A stretch of 7,224 bases of DNA from the NCBI GenBank assembly GCA_001872985.1, contig MNYA01000228.1, positions 1 through 7,224 on the forward strand. Direction: 5' to 3'. Source of the DNA: a bacterium CG2_30_54_10 (lineage in GTDB: Bacteria; Muiribacteriota; Ozemobacteria; Ozemobacterales; Ozemobacteraceae). Positions 4,047-7,224 of the stretch are shown piece after piece (position 1 is the stretch's first letter; every line of letters begins with the position of its first letter). Both the position numbers and the translations under genes were made by a program. The notes beneath the pieces are model-generated. The model searched no databases. It saw only the letters and a program-made list of their open reading frames with translations, and was not told where the DNA came from.

Positions 4047-7031
4047 ATGATCAATTGTCAAGGTTGCGGCGCGGTAAACGACGAAGTTTCTTCCGAATGC
4101 GCAGCTTGCGGTCGCTTGCTTTTCCTGGCGTGTCCGCAGTGCTCGACCCGCAATCTGGCCACCGCTTCTTTTTGCAATCACTGCGGCCGGATTCTTTCGG
4201 AAGCTAAAGGCGGGAAGAAGCGTCCGGTCGACCCGGTGACCGAAATGTTGGCCTGGCCTGGCGGGGAGATCCCCGACCATCCGCCCAAAGCAGCGTTCAT
4301 GAGGATGGTTCTCGGCGGATTTGCCTTTGTTTTTCTCCATCTGAGCCAGGCTCTGACCGGCTATCCCCTGGCCGGAATTCTTGCCGGTCTTGCAAGCGGC
4401 ATGATAACCCTTTGGGGAACTATCGAGACAATAATCTGGTGGCTCGCCCACTCGGGAGCACCCCGTAGACGCATACCCAGCGCGGATCTCGAAGAAGTCC
4501 TTCCGGGCGGAATCGATCCATTCCTCTCGCCTGCTGATGCGTCTTTTGAAGATTCCGAGCGCGAGTCGAGTGAGAGCACGGCCAGCGGAAGTACCCCGGC
4601 CCTCTCTGCCTGGAAAACAAAAGGATCCCCGGATTTTCTTTTCGCATCCATGGTTTCCGGAGCAGTCACCCCTCCCCCGCGAAAGCCTGCGGTAAGCGCT
4701 TCGGGTACCTCCACCGCGAAAGCCGGCTTTGCGCCGGTTTCGGCGCCGACTTCGACCTCGACCTCGACCACCGCCTGGGCCGCAGACTCGACCCCGGTCC
4801 CCGCTTCGACGCCAGTCTCGACGCCAAGCTCGATGCCAGTCTCGACGCCAGGCTCGATGCCAGGCTTGACGCCAAGCTCGATGCCAGGCTTGACGCCAAG
4901 CTCGATGCCAGTCTCGACGCCAAGCTCGATGCCAGTCTCGACGCCAGGCTTGATGCCAAGCTTGATGCCAAGCTCGACGCCAGGCTCAACCGAAGGTTCT
5001 ACTCTGGCTTGGGCGCCAGATTTGACCTCGGGCTCGACCCCAGACTCGGCCCTGACGACGGGTTCGACGTCAGCCTCTATCACGGCTCTGACCGCAGGTT
5101 CTAATTCGGCTTCGACGTCAGCCTCGACGCCAGCCTCGACGCCAGCCTCGACTTCGGCCTCCGCTCTGACACCAAACGCGTTCACACCTGCAGGTCAACC
5201 TGTGGCTCACGCGTTGTATTCCGAAGCTGCATTTTCGCCGCACATTTCACTCGGAACCGCAGCCGGAGCTCCAGCGGCGGAAGCCGGCCAACCGGCTGGT
5301 GATGTGGCTCCATGGCGGGACGATCTGCTTGAAGAAACACGCCAGGAAAGACCAGGACTGACCCTCGCCGAATTTCTCGACGAGGGAATCACCCAGGAAA
5401 TCGAGGCACTTCAATTAAAGATCTCCCGTTCTCCGGAAAATTATTCCCTTCTCGCCAGGCTTGCGCAATTGTTCGAGGAGCGCGGCGAGACAGACCGGGC
5501 GCTCGCGATGATGGAGCGCTGCATCAGGTTCAACCCGCAGGTTGCCGAAATCTTTTTGTATTATGGCACTCTTCTCCAAAGAGCCGGCAAGACTGATGCC
5601 GCGAGAGCCTCTTTCCAGTCTTCACTCGCCATCAACAGGTTTCTTGCCAAAGGTCATTACCAGCTTGGTCTCCTGGAACGCTCCCAAAGGAACCTTCCTT
5701 CGGCACGCGAAAGTCTCCAAATGTGCATTCAGCTCACTCCGGACGATCCTTATGCCCACTATCAGCTTGGAATGGTCTACAAAGAAATGGGAGACCTTTC
5801 CCTCGCGCAGATGGAGCTTAAACGTGCCTGCCTGCTTCATCCAACCGACTCTTACGGCCACGGCCAGCTTGGCGCCATCTACGATCTTCAAAAACAGTGG
5901 GAACAAGCCATCTACGAGTATTCCCAGGCCTTGTGTCTGAAACCCAACGACTCGTACATACTGGAGAAACTTGGTAATGTAATGCTAAAGAAAGGCGAAC
6001 CGGCCAAGGCACGCGATCTCTTTCAGGAAGCTCTCGCGAACCAGTTCAACCCCGACCCCAAGACCCTGGTCGCTTTGGCCAACGCACAACTCAAACTGGG
6101 CGAGAAAGCTGAGCTGAAAGCTCTTGCCGAGGAAATTCTGAGGCTTTCCCCGAATAATCCCGACGGCTTGTATTTTCTAGCCCTGGCCCAGATCGCCGAC
6201 AAACAGACCGAGGATGCCCTTTCGACACTCGAAAAATTGACCAACCTCGCCCCCGAGCGCTGGGATGCCTGGCTCGAAATGGGGAAACTCCTTCAGGCCA
6301 ATGGGCTCGACGAAGATGCGATCGCCTCATTCATAAAGGCTTCCCCCAATGTATCCGACCAGGCTGGCCTCTGGAACTCTGTCGGAGTGCTCTACTCGAA
6401 CCACCGGCAGTTCGAGGAAGCGCTCGCTGCCTTCAGAAGATCTGCCAGCTACGATTACTCCGATCCTCAGATTCAGGCGAACCTGAAAGCCGTTCAGAAA
6501 AAGATCGAGGCGACTTGCAGACAAGCGATCGAGAGTGCCGGCGCGACTCTCGCCGCCAACCCCGGTCAACTGGATCTCTATATTGAACTAGGCCGGGCGT
6601 TCGAACTCACCGGCAGGCTCGACGATGCCATGATGTCGTATCAGCGCCTTCTTGCTCTCAAGCCAGACTCAATCGAGGGTCTTCTGGCCTATGCCCGCCT
6701 CCTCAAGAAGCGAGGGAAACTCAAAATCGCGATCCGTTGTTATCGGGAGATCCTCAAGATCGAGCATAACCATGTCGAAGCCAGGATCGAGCTGGTCAAA
6801 TCCCATCTCAGTCTTGGCTTTGTGAATGAAGCACTCAAGCACGCGGTGGTCGCTCAAAAGATAGTTCCCGATGATCCAAGGGTACATTTCCTTCTCGGAA
6901 AGATTTATTTTGCCAAAGGGCTCGCTCCCCGCGCACTGAAAGAGTTTACCTTCGTGGCGACTCATGCCCGTGACCCCGAAATGATCAGTTGGGCAGAGCT
7001 AATGCGCCGGCGCCTCGGAAAAACCGCGTGA
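4047..7031 (+). CDS. Double zinc ribbon, membrane-anchored TPR protein
   Basis: This 994-residue protein has four parts. Residues 4-46 hold two zinc ribbons in tandem: C4-x2-C7 with C18-x2-C21, and C29-x2-C32 with C43-x2-C46, a DZANK-like layout. Residues about 85-133 form a two-helix membrane hairpin; K81/R86 before it and RRR after it put both sides in the cytoplasm. Residues about 138-450 are a disordered Ser/Thr/Pro/Ala linker, including tetrapeptide repeats at 254-313. Residues 463 to about 975 contain about 14 TPR units, with a looser helical stretch after the tenth. It is probably an inner-membrane scaffold for protein-protein contacts; partners are unknown. The frame opens at 4002, but ATG 4047 is chosen because it starts just before the first zinc ribbon, has AGG (4036-4038) upstream, and falls 2 bases after the previous stop. 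Confidence 0.85.
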   Translation: MINCQGCGAVNDEVSSECAACGRLLFLACPQCSTRNLATASFCNHCGRILSEAKGGKKRPVDPVTEMLAWPGGEIPDHPPKAAFMRMVLGGFAFVFLHLSQALTGYPLAGILAGLASGMITLWGTIETIIWWLAHSGAPRRRIPSADLEEVLPGGIDPFLSPADASFEDSERESSESTASGSTPALSAWKTKGSPDFLFASMVSGAVTPPPRKPAVSASGTSTAKAGFAPVSAPTSTSTSTTAWAADSTPVPASTPVSTPSSMPVSTPGSMPGLTPSSMPGLTPSSMPVSTPSSMPVSTPGLMPSLMPSSTPGSTEGSTLAWAPDLTSGSTPDSALTTGSTSASITALTAGSNSASTSASTPASTPASTSASALTPNAFTPAGQPVAHALYSEAAFSPHISLGTAAGAPAAEAGQPAGDVAPWRDDLLEETRQERPGLTLAEFLDEGITQEIEALQLKISRSPENYSLLARLAQLFEERGETDRALAMMERCIRFNPQVAEIFLYYGTLLQRAGKTDAARASFQSSLAINRFLAKGHYQLGLLERSQRNLPSARESLQMCIQLTPDDPYAHYQLGMVYKEMGDLSLAQMELKRACLLHPTDSYGHGQLGAIYDLQKQWEQAIYEYSQALCLKPNDSYILEKLGNVMLKKGEPAKARDLFQEALANQFNPDPKTLVALANAQLKLGEKAELKALAEEILRLSPNNPDGLYFLALAQIADKQTEDALSTLEKLTNLAPERWDAWLEMGKLLQANGLDEDAIASFIKASPNVSDQAGLWNSVGVLYSNHRQFEEALAAFRRSASYDYSDPQIQANLKAVQKKIEATCRQAIESAGATLAANPGQLDLYIELGRAFELTGRLDDAMMSYQRLLALKPDSIEGLLAYARLLKKRGKLKIAIRCYREILKIEHNHVEARIELVKSHLSLGFVNEALKHAVVAQKIVPDDPRVHFLLGKIYFAKGLAPRALKEFTFVATHARDPEMISWAELMRRRLGKTA
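4752..5171. repeat. Array B: in-frame 6/12-bp repeat inside the TPR gene
   Basis: A hexamer register holds without indels over about 420 bp, residues 236-375 of the TPR protein. The core, 4806-4985, is 15 consecutive 12-bp units fitting TYGAYGCCARKC, for example TCGACGCCAGTC and TTGATGCCAAGC. They encode STPV, STPS, SMPV, SMPG, LTPS and similar tetrapeptides. The edges are looser: three TCGACC hexamers at 4752-4769, and a second small cluster at 5112-5147 (TCGACGTCAGCC then two TCGACGCCAGCC). The product is a flexible linker. The reverse strand is also open across it, which is a by-product of the repeat. Confidence 0.95.
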
Positions 7032-7044
7032 ATTCGCCTTCCGA

Positions 7045-7224
7045 AAATCTGAATTTGAATCTGCATCTTTTTCTGCGTCGGCACCAGCACCAGCACCAGC
7101 CTCGGTCTCAAAATCGGAATCGGTCTCGGCATCGGCCTCAGAATCGGCCTCAGAATTGGCGCCAGACTCAGACTCAGACCCAGACTCAGACTCAGTATCA
7201 ACTACAACTACAACTACAACCACA
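7045..7224. repeat. Array C: 30 or more degenerate hexamers, runs off the window
   Basis: From 7045 to the last base the sequence divides into 30 hexamers with no insertion or deletion. The consensus is roughly GNNTCR, and successive blocks are homogenised: GAATCT-type units, then three GCACCA (7081-7098), mixed GNNTCG/GCCTCA (7099-7158), GACTCA units (7165-7194), and ACTACA units (7201-7218). It starts 13 bases after the TPR gene stop and continues past the window edge. Several frames are open on both strands; the reverse strand reads as an acidic Ser/Glu/Asp/Ala dipeptide repeat. I treat it as a non-coding repeat but cannot exclude that a reverse-strand gene beyond the edge ends here. Confidence 0.85.

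Noticed and set aside
4361..5185. A 274-codon reverse-strand open frame with Val/Glu/Gly repeats
   Set aside because: It exists because the 12-bp array lacks stops in most frames; it has no ribosome site or domain and lies wholly within the well-supported TPR gene.
5542..5940. A 132-codon plus-strand open frame in another frame of the TPR region
   Set aside because: The TPR motifs are continuous in the main frame across this stretch, and the alternative product shows no domain or ribosome site.
7033..7045. Possible terminator hairpin after the TPR gene (TTCG and CGAA around CCTTC)
   Set aside because: The stem is only four base pairs and no T-run follows; no convincing terminator is visible before the hexamer array.

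Overview
This window reads as ordinary bacterial chromosome from an organism I cannot place. It is moderately GC-rich, and all six genes run on the plus strand, closely packed with bacterial ribosome binding sites. One product has a Sec-type signal peptide. No gene is a taxonomic marker. The style (large TPR proteins with zinc ribbons, many lineage-specific unknowns, degenerate 6n-bp repeats between genes) resembles genomes assembled from environmental DNA, such as the Riflebacteria/Ozemobacteria group. That is a guess from general impression, not something the sequence shows.

Layout. Bases 1-195 are a leader with a short 9-bp direct repeat (45-71) and an extended -10 promoter (143-158). Bases 196-1878 encode a DUF885-family putative metallopeptidase. 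An 83-bp array of 12-bp units (1881-1963) fills the gap to a HIT-family nucleotide hydrolase/transferase (1965-2468), which has no Shine-Dalgarno of its own. A second promoter, matching the first at 15 of 16 bases, overlaps the end of the HIT gene region (2475-2490). It drives a run of four tightly spaced genes: an exported protein of unknown function (2534-3223), a small four-helix membrane protein (3252-3632), a small soluble unknown (3643-4044) and a 994-residue membrane-anchored protein (4047-7031). That last protein has two N-terminal zinc ribbons, a transmembrane hairpin, a long Ser/Thr/Pro linker and about 14 TPR repeats. From 7045 to the window end is a hexamer repeat of at least 30 units.

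How the genes may work together. The first two genes look like general peptide and nucleotide metabolism and may be co-transcribed. The last four have gaps of 28, 10 and 2 bases and probably form one operon at the cell envelope, with one exported, one integral-membrane, one cytosolic and one membrane-tethered scaffold product. None of the three small products is a family I recognise, so this operon is the best candidate for something undescribed.

The most distinctive feature is at the DNA level. Three separate arrays with a period of 6 or 12 bp occur within 5.4 kb, two between genes and one inside the TPR gene. In the coding array, every difference among 15 units changes an amino acid while third codon positions never vary.
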